Shown here piece by piece: positions 1-9,630 of a stretch of DNA of 64,000 nucleotides. The first letter of the stretch is position 1, and each line of letters starts with the position of its first letter. Origin of the DNA: Actinotalea endophytica (lineage in GTDB: Bacteria; Actinomycetota; Actinomycetes; Actinomycetales; Cellulomonadaceae); assembly GCF_025717005.1 (NCBI RefSeq), contig NZ_JAOVZU010000001.1:62001-126000 (forward strand), given 5' to 3'. The notes beneath the pieces are model-generated. The model ran no database searches. It saw only the letters and a list, made by a program, of their open reading frames with translations, and was not told the DNA's origin. The translations under genes were made by a program, and so were the position numbers.

Positions 1-230
1 AGCGGACGGTCGGCGAGCTGCTCGAGGACGACGACGTCAACGTCTTCGACATCCTCGTGGTCGAGCCGGACGCGACCCTCGTCGAGGTCGCCACCCTGAT
101 GGCCGCCGCACACACCTCGATCGCGCTGATCGACGACCCGGACCACGAGGAGCCGCGCTTCATCATCCTGCCCACCGTGCTCGACGCGGCGCTCACCGCA
201 CGCCGGCTGCGGGGTGCTTCCGAGGCATGA
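1..230 (+). CDS. CBS-domain protein, C-terminal fragment
   Basis: This is the 3' end of a gene that begins left of the window, read in the frame that starts at base 3 and ends at TGA 228-230. About 75 residues are visible. The stretch DATLVEVATLMAAAHTSIALI has the look of the second half of a CBS pair: a beta strand, the helix VATLMAAAHTS, then a strand leading to an acidic turn. CBS modules usually bind adenosyl ligands and regulate an attached or neighbouring transporter. The stop overlaps the ATG of the permease gene as ATGA, so the two are probably translationally coupled and functionally related. The rest of the protein is not visible, so other domains may exist. Confidence 0.6.
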   Translation, partial: RTVGELLEDDDVNVFDILVVEPDATLVEVATLMAAAHTSIALIDDPDHEEPRFIILPTVLDAALTARRLRGASEA

Positions 231-1510
231 CGTTCCAGGTCGTCGCAGGCCTCGTCGTCTTCATCGGGGCCTACGCGCTGATCGCCAGCGAGAAGCTGCC
301 GCGCGCCCAGGTCGCCCTCGCGGGCGGCGCCGCCATGGTGCTGCTCGGCGCCACGGACGAGGCCGGGATCTTCTTCTCCGAGCACAGTGGCGTCGACTGG
401 AACGTCATCTTCCTGCTGCTCGGCATGATGATGATCGTCGGGATCCTCCGGCAGTCCGGCGCGTTCGAGTTCCTCGCGATCTGGGCCGCGAAGAAGGCCC
501 GCGGGCGCCCGTTCGTCGTCATGACGATGCTCATCATCATCACCGCGGTGCTGTCCGCGATGCTCGACAACGTCACGACGGTGCTGCTGATCGCGCCGGT
601 GACGCTGCTGATCGCCGACCGGCTCGCGGTCTCGCCGATCCCGTTCCTGATCACCCAGGTGATGGCGAGCAACATCGGTGGCGCGGCGACGCTCATCGGC
701 GACCCGCCGAACATCATCGTCGCCAGTCGCGCGGGCCTGACGTTCGTGGACTTCCTGGTCAACATGGCGCCGCTGGTGGTCGTGCTGCTCGTGGTGTTCA
801 TCGGCCTGGCCTGGCTGCTGTTCCGCAAGCAGCTCACGTACGACCCCGAGCGGGTCGCCAAGGTCATGGCGCTGAACGAGCGCGAGGCGATCAAGAGCCC
901 GCGGCTGCTGGCCATGTCGGTCGGCGTGATCGCGCTCGTGCTCGCCGGGTTCGCGCTGCAGGGCGTGACGCACCTCGAGCCGGCCGTCGTGGCGCTGATG
1001 GGCGCCGGGCTGCTCGCGCTGCTCACCGGGCTCGAGGCCCGCGTGGTGGTGGCAGATGTCGAGTGGGAGACCCTGCTGTTCTTCGCGGGCCTGTTCGTCA
1101 TGGTCGGCGGCCTGGTCAACCTCGGGGTGATCGACCGGATCGGCGAGGCCGCGACGGCTGCCGTCGGCGACAACTACGCGGGCGCCGCGGTCGGCCTGCT
1201 GGTCGGCTCGGCGGTGATCTCGGGCGTGATCGACAACATCCCGTACGTCGCGACCATGGCACCCCTGGTCGCGGGCCTGGTGGCGGCCGGCGGCGTGGCG
1301 GCCGAGCCGCTGTGGTGGGCGCTGACCATCGGTGCCGACCTCGGCGGGAACGCGACGGCGGTCGGTGCGAGCGCGAACGTCGTGGTGCTCGGCATCGCGC
1401 GGCGCTACGGGGCGCCGATCTCGTTCTGGGAGTTCACCAAGTACGGCCTGCTGGTCACCGCGGTGACCGTCGCGCTCAGCGTGCCCTACGTGCTCCTGCG
1501 CTACTTCTGA
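227..1510 (+). CDS. ArsB/NhaD-family (ion transporter superfamily) permease
   Basis: This is a 427-residue integral membrane protein with about 11-12 hydrophobic segments. It carries the family landmarks GDPPNIIVASRAGLTF near residues 163-178 (a re-entrant loop motif) and a repeat-related DNIPYVATMAPLV near 338-350, which is the internal duplication typical of the ArsB/NhaD/CitM group. These carriers move anions or exchange sodium for protons, and the sequence alone does not fix the substrate. The ATG is chosen because it overlaps the upstream stop as ATGA. Coupling to a CBS-domain protein suggests that the CBS protein modulates this transporter, which is inference. No arsenic-resistance genes are adjacent, so an arsenite pump is not favoured. 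Confidence 0.85.
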   Translation: MTFQVVAGLVVFIGAYALIASEKLPRAQVALAGGAAMVLLGATDEAGIFFSEHSGVDWNVIFLLLGMMMIVGILRQSGAFEFLAIWAAKKARGRPFVVMTMLIIITAVLSAMLDNVTTVLLIAPVTLLIADRLAVSPIPFLITQVMASNIGGAATLIGDPPNIIVASRAGLTFVDFLVNMAPLVVVLLVVFIGLAWLLFRKQLTYDPERVAKVMALNEREAIKSPRLLAMSVGVIALVLAGFALQGVTHLEPAVVALMGAGLLALLTGLEARVVVADVEWETLLFFAGLFVMVGGLVNLGVIDRIGEAATAAVGDNYAGAAVGLLVGSAVISGVIDNIPYVATMAPLVAGLVAAGGVAAEPLWWALTIGADLGGNATAVGASANVVVLGIARRYGAPISFWEFTKYGLLVTAVTVALSVPYVLLRYF

Positions 1511-1559
1511 CCGCCGGACGCAGGCCCGCGGTCACCGACCGCCCCTCGTCTTCCGGCGG
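1511..1559. terminator. Nested inverted repeat between convergent genes
   Basis: The outer arms CCGCCGGA (1511-1518) and TCCGGCGG (1552-1559) enclose a second perfect stem, GCGGTC-ACC-GACCGC (1528-1542). It lies directly after the permease stop and before the 3' end of the convergent lipoprotein gene. It has no T-run, but this is common for terminators in very GC-rich genomes, so it is read as a bidirectional terminator. Confidence 0.5.
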
Positions 1560-1597
1560 GACGACCCGAGCGTCGGGCGCGGGTCCGGCCGACACCG

Positions 1598-2212
1598 TCA
1601 GCCGCAGGTCCACGCGATGGTCCCGGCAACCTGACCTTCGGGCGCGGCGACCGCTGCGGAACCGCCCGCCTCGGTCACCTGCACGGGGGCGGTGAGCGGC
1701 ACGGGCAGGGTCTGCTCCGGCGAGGTCAGGGTCACCACGATCGCGCCCTGGTAGTCGCCCGGCCCGCGGTAGCCCGCCACGGTCACCGTCGCTCCGAGCG
1801 CGTAGCCCTCCCCGACGCTCGCCGACGCCACCTCCGCCTGGTAGCGCACCGCACCCGTGGAGCAGGCGACGTCGGTCGACACCGAGGCGTCGAGGGTGAC
1901 CGGAGCGGTCAGGTGCACCGTGAGCTCGCCGTCGCCGCTCGGTGCGCTCGGGCTGAACGTCGCGGACCCGGTGGGGGTCGCCGTCGGGGACCGTGTCGCC
2001 GTGGGGCTGACGGTGGGACTGGCGATCGGGCTGACCGTCGGGTCCGCGGTCCGCGCCCCGGGCGGTGCCGTGGCCGTCCGGTCGCCGGCCTGGTCGATCG
2101 CCGTGCGCGCCGAGCCCGGAGCGTCGCCGGTGAGCTGCCCGCACCCGGCGAGGGCCGCGACGAGCACGAGCAGCGCGGCCCGACCCGACCAGGTCGACGC
2201 GCGCAGGATCAC
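1598..2212 (-). CDS. Putative secreted lipoprotein, function unknown
   Basis: From the GTG at 2212 the product is 204 residues. It begins with a short basic n-region, a hydrophobic core LLVLVAALAGC and a lipobox LAGC (Cys24), so it should be lipid-anchored on the outer face of the membrane. A low-complexity linker rich in Pro, Thr, Ser and Ala (about residues 40-80) follows. The C-terminal 110 residues are rich in beta-prone Val/Thr and contain two cysteines. The frame is open upstream to a GTG at 2287 (229 residues), but that start would bury the signal peptide behind 25 polar residues. No enzymatic motif is recognised. The gene is convergent with the permease gene and divergent from tag. 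Confidence 0.65.
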   Translation of the reverse strand: MILRASTWSGRAALLVLVAALAGCGQLTGDAPGSARTAIDQAGDRTATAPPGARTADPTVSPIASPTVSPTATRSPTATPTGSATFSPSAPSGDGELTVHLTAPVTLDASVSTDVACSTGAVRYQAEVASASVGEGYALGATVTVAGYRGPGDYQGAIVVTLTSPEQTLPVPLTAPVQVTEAGGSAAVAAPEGQVAGTIAWTCG

Positions 2213-2331
2213 GCGAGCCAGTGTGGCGCCCGCGCCGTGCCGGTAGGTGACGGCCCGGTTGCCGTCGTGTTCAGGTCCGGTTCGCACGCACCCGCACCAC
2301 GGCGTCGGACCCGCTTGCTACGGTCCCCGGC

Positions 2332-2880
2332 GTGAGGTGCTTCGGCGACGGCGACCCGCTCTACGAAACCTACCACGACACCGAGTGGGGCAACCCGGTG
2401 CGTGGCGACAGCGCGCTTTTCGAGCGGCTGTCGCTCGAGGCGTTCCAGTCCGGCCTGGCCTGGATCACGATCCTGCGCAAGCGCGAGGCCTTCCGGGCCG
2501 CGTTCGCCGGCTTCGACCCGCAGGCCGTCGCCGACTACGACGAGCACGACGTCGCTCGCCTGCTGAGCGATCCAGGGATCGTCCGCAACCGGGCGAAGAT
2601 CGAGGCCGTGGTCGCCAACGCGGGTGCGCTCGTCGAGCTCCAGGCGGGCGGCGGCTCGCTCACCGAGCTGATCTGGGCGCACGCGCCGGCCCGGCGGGTC
2701 CGGTCACCCCGCCCGGCGACCTTCGCCGACGTACCGTCCTCCACCCCGGAGTCCGCCGCGCTCGCCAAGGCGCTCAAGACCGCCTGCTTCCGGTTCGTCG
2801 GGCCGACCACGGCGTACGCCACGATGCAGGCGTGCGGGCTGGTGGACGACCACCTCGCCGGGTGCCCGTCGGCTCGCTAG
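2332..2880 (+). CDS. tag: DNA-3-methyladenine glycosylase I
   Basis: The 182-residue protein matches the Tag family in length and motifs. It starts RCFGDGDPLYETYHDTEWG, which carries the N-terminal zinc-site Cys and the conserved YHDxEWG. It continues with LSLEAFQSGLAWITILRKRE and has FRFVGPTTAYATMQACGLVDDH towards the C-terminus. Tag excises 3-methyladenine from alkylated DNA in base-excision repair and recognises the base through the conserved Trp/Tyr/Glu pocket. The GTG start at 2332 directly precedes the conserved Arg-Cys. It appears to be a single-gene unit. The zinc snap HxxxC of the family is visible only in part (DDHLAGC near the end). Confidence 0.93.
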   Translation: MRCFGDGDPLYETYHDTEWGNPVRGDSALFERLSLEAFQSGLAWITILRKREAFRAAFAGFDPQAVADYDEHDVARLLSDPGIVRNRAKIEAVVANAGALVELQAGGGSLTELIWAHAPARRVRSPRPATFADVPSSTPESAALAKALKTACFRFVGPTTAYATMQACGLVDDHLAGCPSAR

Positions 2881-2926
2881 TGCTGCGGGTCGGCACACGC
2901 GCCACGGGCGAAGCGCGAGGGCGCGG

Positions 2927-3622
2927 TCAGTCGCCGAGCGCCTCGCAGGAGAGCCCGGACGGGTCCACCTCGACGATCGCAGTGCGCGCGGCGTTCGCGC
3001 CCCACGCAGCCGACGCGAGGACGGTCGAACCACTGATCCCCGCCGGGGCGATCGCCACGTCCTCGGCGCCCACGCACGACTCGACCAGGACCTCCGCCCC
3101 CAGGTCGACCACCTGGGCGTCCACCCCGACCCAGACCGCCGTGCCGTCGGCCGCCCGTCCGGTGAGCTGCAGCAGCACCAGCAACGCCGACGACGACGCG
3201 ACCGGCGCTCCGCTCGCGTCTCCGGGTTGGAGACCGGACATCGAGTAGGGGCACGGCTCGCTCGCCGTCGGGGCGAAGCACGCCCCGAACACCTGCGCGA
3301 GGCCGGCCAGCGGCACACCGTCGACCACCATCCGGCCGCCGTCGGCAGGCGACTCGACGACCACCTCGGCCCCGACGACGGTGGCCGGGTCGGGGAAGGC
3401 TCCGGCAGTGTCGTCGGCAGGCGACTCGCCCGGCTCACCGGCGTCGCCGGAGTCGGTGGGCTCGGCCGGCTCGTGCTCGGCGGCCTCCTCGGCCGCGTCG
3501 TCCTCGGCGAGGTCGATCGTCGCGGGCGTCGTGTCCGTCGGGCCGGTCAGGTCCGAGCCCGACGTCCCCGTGCAGCCCGCCAGGGCCAGTGCCAGCACCG
3601 CGACGCCCGCACCTATCCGCAT
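2927..3622 (-). CDS. Putative lipoprotein with acidic linker
   Basis: The product is 231 residues starting at ATG 3622, with a good ribosome site (GGGAGAGG) upstream. The signal MRIGAGVAVLALALAGC ends in a lipobox with Cys17, predicting a membrane-anchored extracellular lipoprotein. Residues about 25-75 are a strongly acidic Glu/Asp/Pro/Ala linker, followed by a globular C-terminal domain with four cysteines (at FGACFAP, EPCPYS, ESCVG and LSCEA) that could form two disulfides. No family was recognised and no catalytic motif is evident. It is convergent with tag and lies downstream of the NUDIX gene on the same strand. Confidence 0.7.
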   Translation of the reverse strand: MRIGAGVAVLALALAGCTGTSGSDLTGPTDTTPATIDLAEDDAAEEAAEHEPAEPTDSGDAGEPGESPADDTAGAFPDPATVVGAEVVVESPADGGRMVVDGVPLAGLAQVFGACFAPTASEPCPYSMSGLQPGDASGAPVASSSALLVLLQLTGRAADGTAVWVGVDAQVVDLGAEVLVESCVGAEDVAIAPAGISGSTVLASAAWGANAARTAIVEVDPSGLSCEALGD

Positions 3623-3692
3623 GGACCTCTCCCTCGTCGCTCCCGACGCTAGCCCTCGGGCCGTGGCTCGGTCAGGCGTTCCGACGCGCGGC

Positions 3693-4124
3693 TCAGCGCA
3701 GGCCCGCGGGGTGCTCCGCCCGGGCCAGCAACGCCCCGATCAGGGCGACGTCCCCGTCCAGCCAGGCCACGCCGTGCCAGTCGGGATGCTCGAGCCAGCG
3801 AAGCTCGTCGTGCGTCTCCAGCGGCCGTGGCTCGCCCTCGACGAGCTCGGCGGCCCACACCCGCATCACGTGGCGCTCGGTGATCGGCCACGAACCGCCT
3901 GCGGGACCCGGGAGCTCGACCCCGAGCGCGACCCGCACGCCGAGCTCCTCGCGCACCTCGCGGTGCAGCGCCTCGACCGGGGTCTCGCCGGGCTCGACCT
4001 TGCCACCCGGCAGCTCCCAGCGGCCCGCGACGGCGGCCGGTCGCGTGCGCCGCGCGGCGAGCAGGCGGCGCGGGCGGGAGAGGTCGTCGACCAACGCAGC
4101 CGCGACGACGAGGATCGGGACCAT
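3693..4124 (-). CDS. NUDIX hydrolase, MutT-type (8-oxo-dGTP diphosphatase candidate)
   Basis: From ATG 4124 the protein has 143 residues, the usual MutT size. The reading frame is open further upstream, but that part is Pro/Arg/Gly-rich and not protein-like. The NUDIX box is complete: [20 protein letters not shown] followed by ELG, which fits Gx5Ex7REUxEExGU and includes the metal-binding glutamates. The family removes oxidised nucleotides such as 8-oxo-dGTP, and the short length and RWELPGG motif favour the MutT branch over other NUDIX enzymes. The exact substrate cannot be proven from sequence. Nothing in the immediate context sets its regulation. Confidence 0.85.
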   Translation of the reverse strand: MVPILVVAAALVDDLSRPRRLLAARRTRPAAVAGRWELPGGKVEPGETPVEALHREVREELGVRVALGVELPGPAGGSWPITERHVMRVWAAELVEGEPRPLETHDELRWLEHPDWHGVAWLDGDVALIGALLARAEHPAGLR

Positions 4125-4514
4125 GCCCCCATCCTGGCAGCGAGGCGGCAACGGGTCGGGACAGAGCCGGCGGCGAGCCGGTGGACTCCGCGGCCGGCCG
4201 GTGGACCGGGCGGCGGGCCCGGCCGGTGGACCCGGCGGCGGGCCCGGGCGGGGTCGGACCCGGCGGGCACAGCTCGGCCCTCGTGCCGGTCGTCCCCACC
4301 GCCGCACCACCTGGAGGCACGGTACGGGCGAGCACGGGAGCGGCAGGCGCGGACGGTGAACGTCGCACCCCGCCGCACGGGTGCCGTGCGGGGAGACCGG
4401 CGCGAGGGCCGGCGGGTGTCGGCAGAGCCGACGGTGGGTCCCGGAGGACCGTTGTCCGGAGCGGGGGTTACCCCGCGCGGCGCATGCCGCGAGCGAGGCG
4501 CTCCGGGGTCGAGG
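4125..4514. other. 390-bp intergenic stretch, with short GC repeats
   Basis: No convincing gene is seen here. A 25-bp unit beginning GCCGGTGGAC and ending GCGGGCCCG is present as two good copies (4197-4221 and 4222-4246), with a decayed copy just before them at about 4177-4196. Near 4463-4478 the arms GCGGGG and CCCCGC flank GTTA, downstream of the LuxR-type gene, and may act as its terminator. Confidence 0.5.
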
Positions 4515-4748
4515 TCAGCGAAGGCCGTACTGACGCGCGCGGGCGACCGCGTCCGCGCGGGTCGAGACGCCGAGCTTCCGGTACACGCTGCGCACCTGCG
4601 ACTTGACCGTGTTCCGGCTGACCCACAGCCGGCTCGCGATCTCTTCGAGCGTGGTGTCCTCGTCGAGGTTCGACAGGATCACGCGCTCACGGCGGGTGAG
4701 GGTGCGCTGTGCCGGGACCATTCGCATGTCGATCGTCTCGACGGCCAT
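4515..4748 (-). CDS. Single-domain LuxR-type HTH regulator (77 residues)
   Basis: The start is ATG 4748 because GGAGG lies five bases upstream; the frame is open further but encodes a Pro/Ala/Arg-rich tail unlike protein. The product is essentially one GerE/LuxR helix-turn-helix: LTRRERVILSNLDEDTTLEEIA, then SRNTVKSQVRSVYRKLGVSTRADAVARA. The residues TVKSQVRSVYRKLG match the recognition helix signature. There is no receiver or ligand domain, so activity must be set by its amount or by a partner. Copies of a TTCACCCG motif cluster upstream of this gene and also upstream of several flagellar promoters in this window. That makes it a candidate regulator of motility and of itself, which is inference. 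No sensor gene is adjacent. Confidence 0.85.
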   Translation of the reverse strand: MAVETIDMRMVPAQRTLTRRERVILSNLDEDTTLEEIASRLWVSRNTVKSQVRSVYRKLGVSTRADAVARARQYGLR

Positions 4749-4839
4749 GGCTGCCTCCAGGGGTAACGCGGTGCCGGGGGACACCGCATCGGCGGGTACA
4801 CCTGGAGAGAGCGAGGAGGCCGCGGGACATGACGCGGTT

Positions 4840-4993
4840 TTCACCCGCGATTTCGCCATTCGGACCCTTGCGTCGTGCAGGGCTCCATGAGCGGCTCGGC
4901 GAGGCGAGGCGTTGCCGCAGGTCACAGGCCCGATCTGGGATCCCGGGTGAAGATGCCGACTCACCCGAAAGGCCTAGTCGGTCCCGTCACCCG
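4840..4993. promoter_or_regulatory. Cluster of TTCACCCG-type boxes upstream of the LuxR-type gene
   Basis: TTCACCCG is at 4840-4847 and CGGGTGAA at 4944-4951. TCACCCG is at 4961-4967, forming an inverted repeat CGGGTGA-N10-TCACCCG with the preceding one, and again at 4987-4993. The same octamer recurs upstream of flgB, fliC, fliM, cheA and the M15 peptidase gene. It is proposed as an operator, possibly autoregulatory. The binding protein is not proven. Confidence 0.5.
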
Positions 4994-5003
4994 TTCGGAC
5001 CAG

Positions 5004-5375
5004 TCAGCCCCCGACGAGCGTGGCGTACTCCTCCGCGCTGAGCATCGGGCCGCTCGAGGTCACCGAGACCTTGATCAGCCAGCCGGCGCCGTACGGGTCC
5101 GCGTTGACCATCGCCGGGTCGTCGACCGCGGCACCGTTCACCTCGACCACGGTGCCGTCGACCGGCGAGAACAGCTCGGACACCGACTTGGTCGACTCGA
5201 TCTCGCCGCACACCGCGCCGGCGGTGACGGCGTCGCCCACCTCGGGCAGCTCGAGGTAGACCACGTCGCCCAGCGCGTCGGCCGCGTGCGCGGTGATACC
5301 GACCGTGACCGGGTCGCCGGAGGCGACCCACTCGTGCTCGGCCGTGTACTGCAGGTCGGTGGGGATCTCGCTCAT
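5004..5375 (-). CDS. gcvH: Glycine cleavage system H protein
   Basis: The 123-residue protein is the usual GcvH length. It begins [16 protein letters not shown] and carries the lipoylation motif [12 protein letters not shown], where the Lys receives the lipoyl group. H protein shuttles the aminomethyl intermediate from the P protein to the T protein and is then reoxidised by L protein. It is the last gene of gcvP-gcvT-gcvH, 34 bp after gcvT, and so falls under the upstream glycine riboswitch. ATG 5375 is chosen because the family begins just ahead of the HEW motif. The L protein gene is not here and is probably shared with other lipoamide complexes. Confidence 0.96.
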   Translation of the reverse strand: MSEIPTDLQYTAEHEWVASGDPVTVGITAHAADALGDVVYLELPEVGDAVTAGAVCGEIESTKSVSELFSPVDGTVVEVNGAAVDDPAMVNADPYGAGWLIKVSVTSSGPMLSAEEYATLVGG

Positions 5376-5409
5376 GAAGGCGCTCCTTGTCGCGGGCTGG
5401 GCGGCGCCG

Positions 5410-6573
5410 TCAGGCGCTGGGACGACGGTAGAAGGGAAGCGGTACGACGTGCACCGGTTCGAGCCGGCCACGCACGTCGACCGCGAGCTCGGTGCCCTCG
5501 GCCGAGGCCTCGGGGGTGACGTAGGCCATCGCGATCGGAACCCCGAGGGTGGGCGACGGTGCACCGGAGGTGACGTGGCCGACGTGAGTCCCACTGCGGG
5601 TCGTCACGTCGTAGCCCTGCCGGGCGGCGCGCCGGGAGTCCCCGACCAGGCCCACGAGGACCCGCGCGGGCGCCGAGTGCGCGCGCGCGTACAGCGCGGT
5701 CCGGCCGACGAACTCCAGCGGGGCGCCGTCGGCGTCGGTCTTGTCGAGCTTGACCACCCGGCCCAGGCCCGCGGCGTACGGCGTGACGGTGAGGTCGAGC
5801 TCGTGCCCGTACAGCGGCATCCCGGCCTCGAGCCGCAGGCTGTCGCGCGCTGCGAGCCCGGCCGGGACGAGCCCGAACGCCTCGCCGGCCGCCAGCAGTG
5901 CGCGCCACAGCGGGACGCCGGTGGCCGCGGCGTCGACGAACAGCTCGAATCCGTCCTCGCCGGTGTAGCCGGTCCGGGCGATCAGCACCGGCAGAGGTTC
6001 CCCGTCGACCTCGAACGTCGCCTCGAGCGCTGCGTAGTAGCGCAGGTCGGGCAGGCCGTCGACCACCAGGCCGGGCGTCGCCTGGAGGATCTCCAGCGCA
6101 CGCGGTCCCTGGACCGCGACCAGTGCGGTGGTGTCCGTGCGGTCCTCGACCGACACGCCGAGGTCGCCGACCCGCTCGGTCAGCGCGGCGAGCACCGGGT
6201 CGTGGTTGGCCGCGTTGGCCACCACGAGGTACTGCTCGTCGCCGAGGCGGTACACGATCAGGTCGTCCAGCACGGCACCGGACTCGACGCAGATCATCGT
6301 GTAGCGCGCGCGGCCCACGGCCATGCCGGCGAACGAGCCGACCAGCGCCCGGTCCAGGAACGCGCCCGCGTCCGGGCCGAGCACCCAGATCTCCGCCATG
6401 TGGGACAGGTCGAACAGCCCGGCGGCCGAGCGCACCGCGGTGTGCTCGGCGAGGTCCGAGCCGTAGCGCAGCGGCATCGACCACCCGGCGAACGGCACCA
6501 GCGTCGCGCCCAGGGCGACGTGCTCGTCGTGCAGCGGGCTGGGCCGGGTGGCCGCAGCGGCGTCCTCGCTCAT
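5410..6573 (-). CDS. gcvT: Glycine cleavage system T protein (aminomethyltransferase)
   Basis: This is a 387-residue enzyme starting at ATG 6573, which overlaps the gcvP stop as ATGA. Conserved features include [20 protein letters not shown] near the start, the [12 protein letters not shown] segment, [16 protein letters not shown]-like [14 protein letters not shown] in the middle, and the C-terminal [13 protein letters not shown]. It transfers the methylene group from the H-protein-bound intermediate to tetrahydrofolate and releases ammonia. Overlap with gcvP implies translational coupling, so P and T are made together. It lies in the operon under the tandem glycine riboswitch. Confidence 0.96.
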   Translation of the reverse strand: MSEDAAAATRPSPLHDEHVALGATLVPFAGWSMPLRYGSDLAEHTAVRSAAGLFDLSHMAEIWVLGPDAGAFLDRALVGSFAGMAVGRARYTMICVESGAVLDDLIVYRLGDEQYLVVANAANHDPVLAALTERVGDLGVSVEDRTDTTALVAVQGPRALEILQATPGLVVDGLPDLRYYAALEATFEVDGEPLPVLIARTGYTGEDGFELFVDAAATGVPLWRALLAAGEAFGLVPAGLAARDSLRLEAGMPLYGHELDLTVTPYAAGLGRVVKLDKTDADGAPLEFVGRTALYARAHSAPARVLVGLVGDSRRAARQGYDVTTRSGTHVGHVTSGAPSPTLGVPIAMAYVTPEASAEGTELAVDVRGRLEPVHVVPLPFYRRPSA

Positions 6574-9500
6574 GCGTACTCCTCGATCGGCGGGCAGGTG
6601 CACACCAGGTTCCGGTCACCGGCAGCCTGGTCGATCCGGCGCACCGGTGGCCAGTACTTCCCGGACCGGAGTCCCGGGACGCCGAACGCTGCGGTCTCGC
6701 GGCTGTACGGCTTGTCCCAGCCGTCGGCCACGACGCTCGCAGCCGTGTGCGGGGCGCCGCGCAGCGGGGAGTCGGCGACCGGCCACTCACCGGCCTCGAC
6801 CCGCGCGATCTCGCCGCGGATCGCGACCATCGCGTCGACGAACCGGTCGAGCTCGCCCAGGTCCTCGCTCTCGGTGGGCTCGACCATGAGCGTCCCGGCG
6901 ACCGGGAACGCCAAGGTCGGCGCGTGGAAGCCGTAGTCCATCAACCGCTTCGCGACGTCCTCGGCCGTGACCCCGGAGCTCTTGGTGATCTCCCGCAGGT
7001 CGAGGATGCACTCGTGCGCCACCCGGCCGCCCGGGCCGGTGTAGAGCACCGGGAAGTGCTCGTCCAACCGCGTCGCGAGGTAGTTGGCGGACAGGATCGC
7101 GACCTCGCTCGCCCGGCGCAGGCCCGCGCCACCCATCAGCAGCACGTAGGCGTAGGAGATCGGCAGGACGCCGGCACTCCCGTACCGGGCGGCCGCGACC
7201 GGGCCGACACCGGGGGCATCGTCGCGCAGCTCGGCGGGCGTCCGACTCCCGGCCGTCGGGCCGGCCGGCGCCAGGTCGTCGCTGCCGCCAGGGGTCGGGT
7301 CGCCCGGCAGGAAGGGCACCAGGTGGCTCGCGACCGCGACCGGGCCCACGCCGGGACCACCGCCGCCGTGCGGGATGGCGAACGTCTTGTGCAGGTTGAG
7401 GTGCGAGACGTCACCGCCGAACTCGCCGGGCCGGGCGAGCCCGACCAGCGCGTTGAGGTTCGCCCCGTCGATGTACACCTGCCCGCCGGCGGCGTGCACC
7501 GCGTCGCACACGTCGCGCACGCCGGCCTCGAAGACGCCGTGCGTCGACGGGTAGGTGATCATGATCGCCGCGACCCGCCCCGCGTGCGCGGTGAGCTTCG
7601 CATCCAGGTCGGCCGCGTCGATGGTGCCGTCCGGCGCGGTCGCCACGACCACCACCCGCATGCCGGCGAGCACTGCCGACGCAGCGTTGGTGCCGTGCGC
7701 CGACGCCGGGATCAGGCACACGTCGCGCTGCTCCTCGCCACGCGAGCGGTGGTACGCCCGGATGGCGAGCAACCCGGCGAGCTCGCCCTGCGAGCCGGCG
7801 TTGGGCTGCAGGCTCACCGCGGCGTACCCGGTGAGGTCCGCGAGCGTCGACTCGAGGCCCGCGATGAGCTCTCGGTAGCCCTCGGCCTGGTCGGCCGGCG
7901 CGTACGGGTGCAGGTTCGCGAACTCGGGCCAGGAGATGGTCTCCAGCTCGACCGCGGCGTTGAGCTTCATGGTGCACGAGCCCAGCGGGATCATCGTGCG
8001 GTCCAGCGCGAGGTCCTTGTCGGCGAGCACGCGCAGGTAGCGCATCAGTGCCGTCTCGGACCGGTAGCGGTGGAACGTCGGGTGCGTGAGGTACGGGCTC
8101 GTGCGGCTCAGGTGGGCGGGGATCCGGGTGCGGCCCGATCCGTGCGGCGGCTCGGGCGGATCGGTCACGCCCACCGCACCCGAGAACCCGGTCCGGGCAG
8201 GCTCTCGGAGCGGGGGCTCGCCGCGACCCGTGCCGACGGACACCGCTGCGAGAGCGCGGTCCACGTCGTCGACCGTGGTGGTCTCGTCGACGGTGAGGCC
8301 GACGTGGTCCGCGTCGACCCGGCGCAGGTTGAGGCCGCGCTCGAGCGCGGCGGCGAGCACCGCGTCCGCCGCGCCGGGCACGCGCACCACGACCGTGTCG
8401 AAGAACGCGTCGTGCAGGACCTCGACGCCGACCGCCACCAGCCCGTCGCGCAGCAGCACCGCCGCGGCGTGCACCTGCTCGGCGATCCGGCGCAGGCCGT
8501 CGGGTCCGTGGTACACCGCGTACATCGCGGCGACGACCGCGAGCAGCGCCTGCGCCGTGCAGATGTTGCTCGTGGCCTTCTCCCGCCGGATGTGCTGCTC
8601 GCGGGTCTGCAGGCTCAGCCGGTAGGCGGGCGCGCCGTCGGCGTCCAGGCTCACCCCGACGAGCCGGCCCGGCAGCTGGCGCTCCAGGCCGGAACGCACC
8701 GCCATGAACGCGGCGTGCGGCCCGCCGTAGAACATCGGCACGCCGAACCGCTGGGCGGAGCCCACCGCGATGTCCGCACCGAGCTCGCCGGGCGGGGTGA
8801 CCACGGCGAGCGAGAGCAGGTCGGCGGCCACCGTCACCAGCGCGCCGGCGGCGTGCGCGGCCTCGACCAGCGGCGCGACGTCCTGCAGCAGCCCGTCGAC
8901 GCCCGGCTGCTGCACCACGACGCCCACGAGCTCGACGCCGTCGAGCGTCGGCAACCCGTCGGTGAGGTCCGCGACCACCAGCGTCAGCCCGATCGCCGCG
9001 GCGCGGCCGCGCAGCACCGCGAGGGACTGCGGCAGCAGCCGCGCGTCCACCACGACGACCCCGCCGTCCCGGCCCTTGACGGCCCGGCGCATGAGCAGCA
9101 CCGCCTCGGTCACCGCGGTCGCCTCGTCGAGCAGGCTCGCGCCGGCCACCGGCAGTCCGGTCAGGTCCTCGACCATGGTCTGGAACACCAGCATCGCCTC
9201 GAGCCGGCCCTGGCTGATCTCGGGCTGGTAGGGCGTGTACGCCGTGTACCAGGCCGGGTTCTCCAGGACGTTGCGCCGGATCGCCGCCGGGGTGTGGGTG
9301 CCGTGGTAGCCGAGGCCGATCATCGAGGTGACGACCCGGTTGCGGTCGGCCAGCGCCCGCAGGTGCGCGGCGACCTCGGGCTCGCTCATCGCGCGCGCCG
9401 GACCCGTGGCGGTCTGCGTGCGGATCGTGGCCGGCACCGCCTGGTCGACGAGCGCGGTCAACGACCCGGCCCCGACCACGTCGAGCATCCGGTCGAGGTC

Positions 9501-9584
9501 GGCGGGTCGGGGTCCGACGTGACGGTCGACGAAGCCGTCGCCGGACGATCCGACGGGGTTCGGCGAGCTGGTGGTGGGGCTCAC
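6570..9584 (-). CDS. gcvP: Glycine dehydrogenase (decarboxylating), P protein
   Basis: From GTG 9584 the product has 1004 residues, a normal size for the fused alpha-beta P protein of most bacteria. The first half starts [17 protein letters not shown]. The pyridoxal-phosphate lysine is in [21 protein letters not shown] in the second half, after the conserved DGANLNA. A Gly/Pro/Thr-rich insertion ([20 protein letters not shown]) follows the PLP site. P protein decarboxylates glycine and loads the aminomethyl group on the lipoyl arm of GcvH. The frame remains open upstream to 9704, but that part is the second riboswitch aptamer, so the later GTG is preferred. Confidence 0.95.
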   Translation of the reverse strand: MSPTTSSPNPVGSSGDGFVDRHVGPRPADLDRMLDVVGAGSLTALVDQAVPATIRTQTATGPARAMSEPEVAAHLRALADRNRVVTSMIGLGYHGTHTPAAIRRNVLENPAWYTAYTPYQPEISQGRLEAMLVFQTMVEDLTGLPVAGASLLDEATAVTEAVLLMRRAVKGRDGGVVVVDARLLPQSLAVLRGRAAAIGLTLVVADLTDGLPTLDGVELVGVVVQQPGVDGLLQDVAPLVEAAHAAGALVTVAADLLSLAVVTPPGELGADIAVGSAQRFGVPMFYGGPHAAFMAVRSGLERQLPGRLVGVSLDADGAPAYRLSLQTREQHIRREKATSNICTAQALLAVVAAMYAVYHGPDGLRRIAEQVHAAAVLLRDGLVAVGVEVLHDAFFDTVVVRVPGAADAVLAAALERGLNLRRVDADHVGLTVDETTTVDDVDRALAAVSVGTGRGEPPLREPARTGFSGAVGVTDPPEPPHGSGRTRIPAHLSRTSPYLTHPTFHRYRSETALMRYLRVLADKDLALDRTMIPLGSCTMKLNAAVELETISWPEFANLHPYAPADQAEGYRELIAGLESTLADLTGYAAVSLQPNAGSQGELAGLLAIRAYHRSRGEEQRDVCLIPASAHGTNAASAVLAGMRVVVVATAPDGTIDAADLDAKLTAHAGRVAAIMITYPSTHGVFEAGVRDVCDAVHAAGGQVYIDGANLNALVGLARPGEFGGDVSHLNLHKTFAIPHGGGGPGVGPVAVASHLVPFLPGDPTPGGSDDLAPAGPTAGSRTPAELRDDAPGVGPVAAARYGSAGVLPISYAYVLLMGGAGLRRASEVAILSANYLATRLDEHFPVLYTGPGGRVAHECILDLREITKSSGVTAEDVAKRLMDYGFHAPTLAFPVAGTLMVEPTESEDLGELDRFVDAMVAIRGEIARVEAGEWPVADSPLRGAPHTAASVVADGWDKPYSRETAAFGVPGLRSGKYWPPVRRIDQAAGDRNLVCTCPPIEEYA

Positions 9585-9630
9585 GGGCGGCTCCCGGGTC
9601 CGGTCCGGCGCGCGCCGGAGTGCTGGGGCC

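Noticed and set aside
4766-4800. A flagellar promoter for the LuxR-type gene around GCCGAT on the minus strand
   Set aside because: GCCGAT is there, but the sequence 15 bases upstream does not match TCAY.
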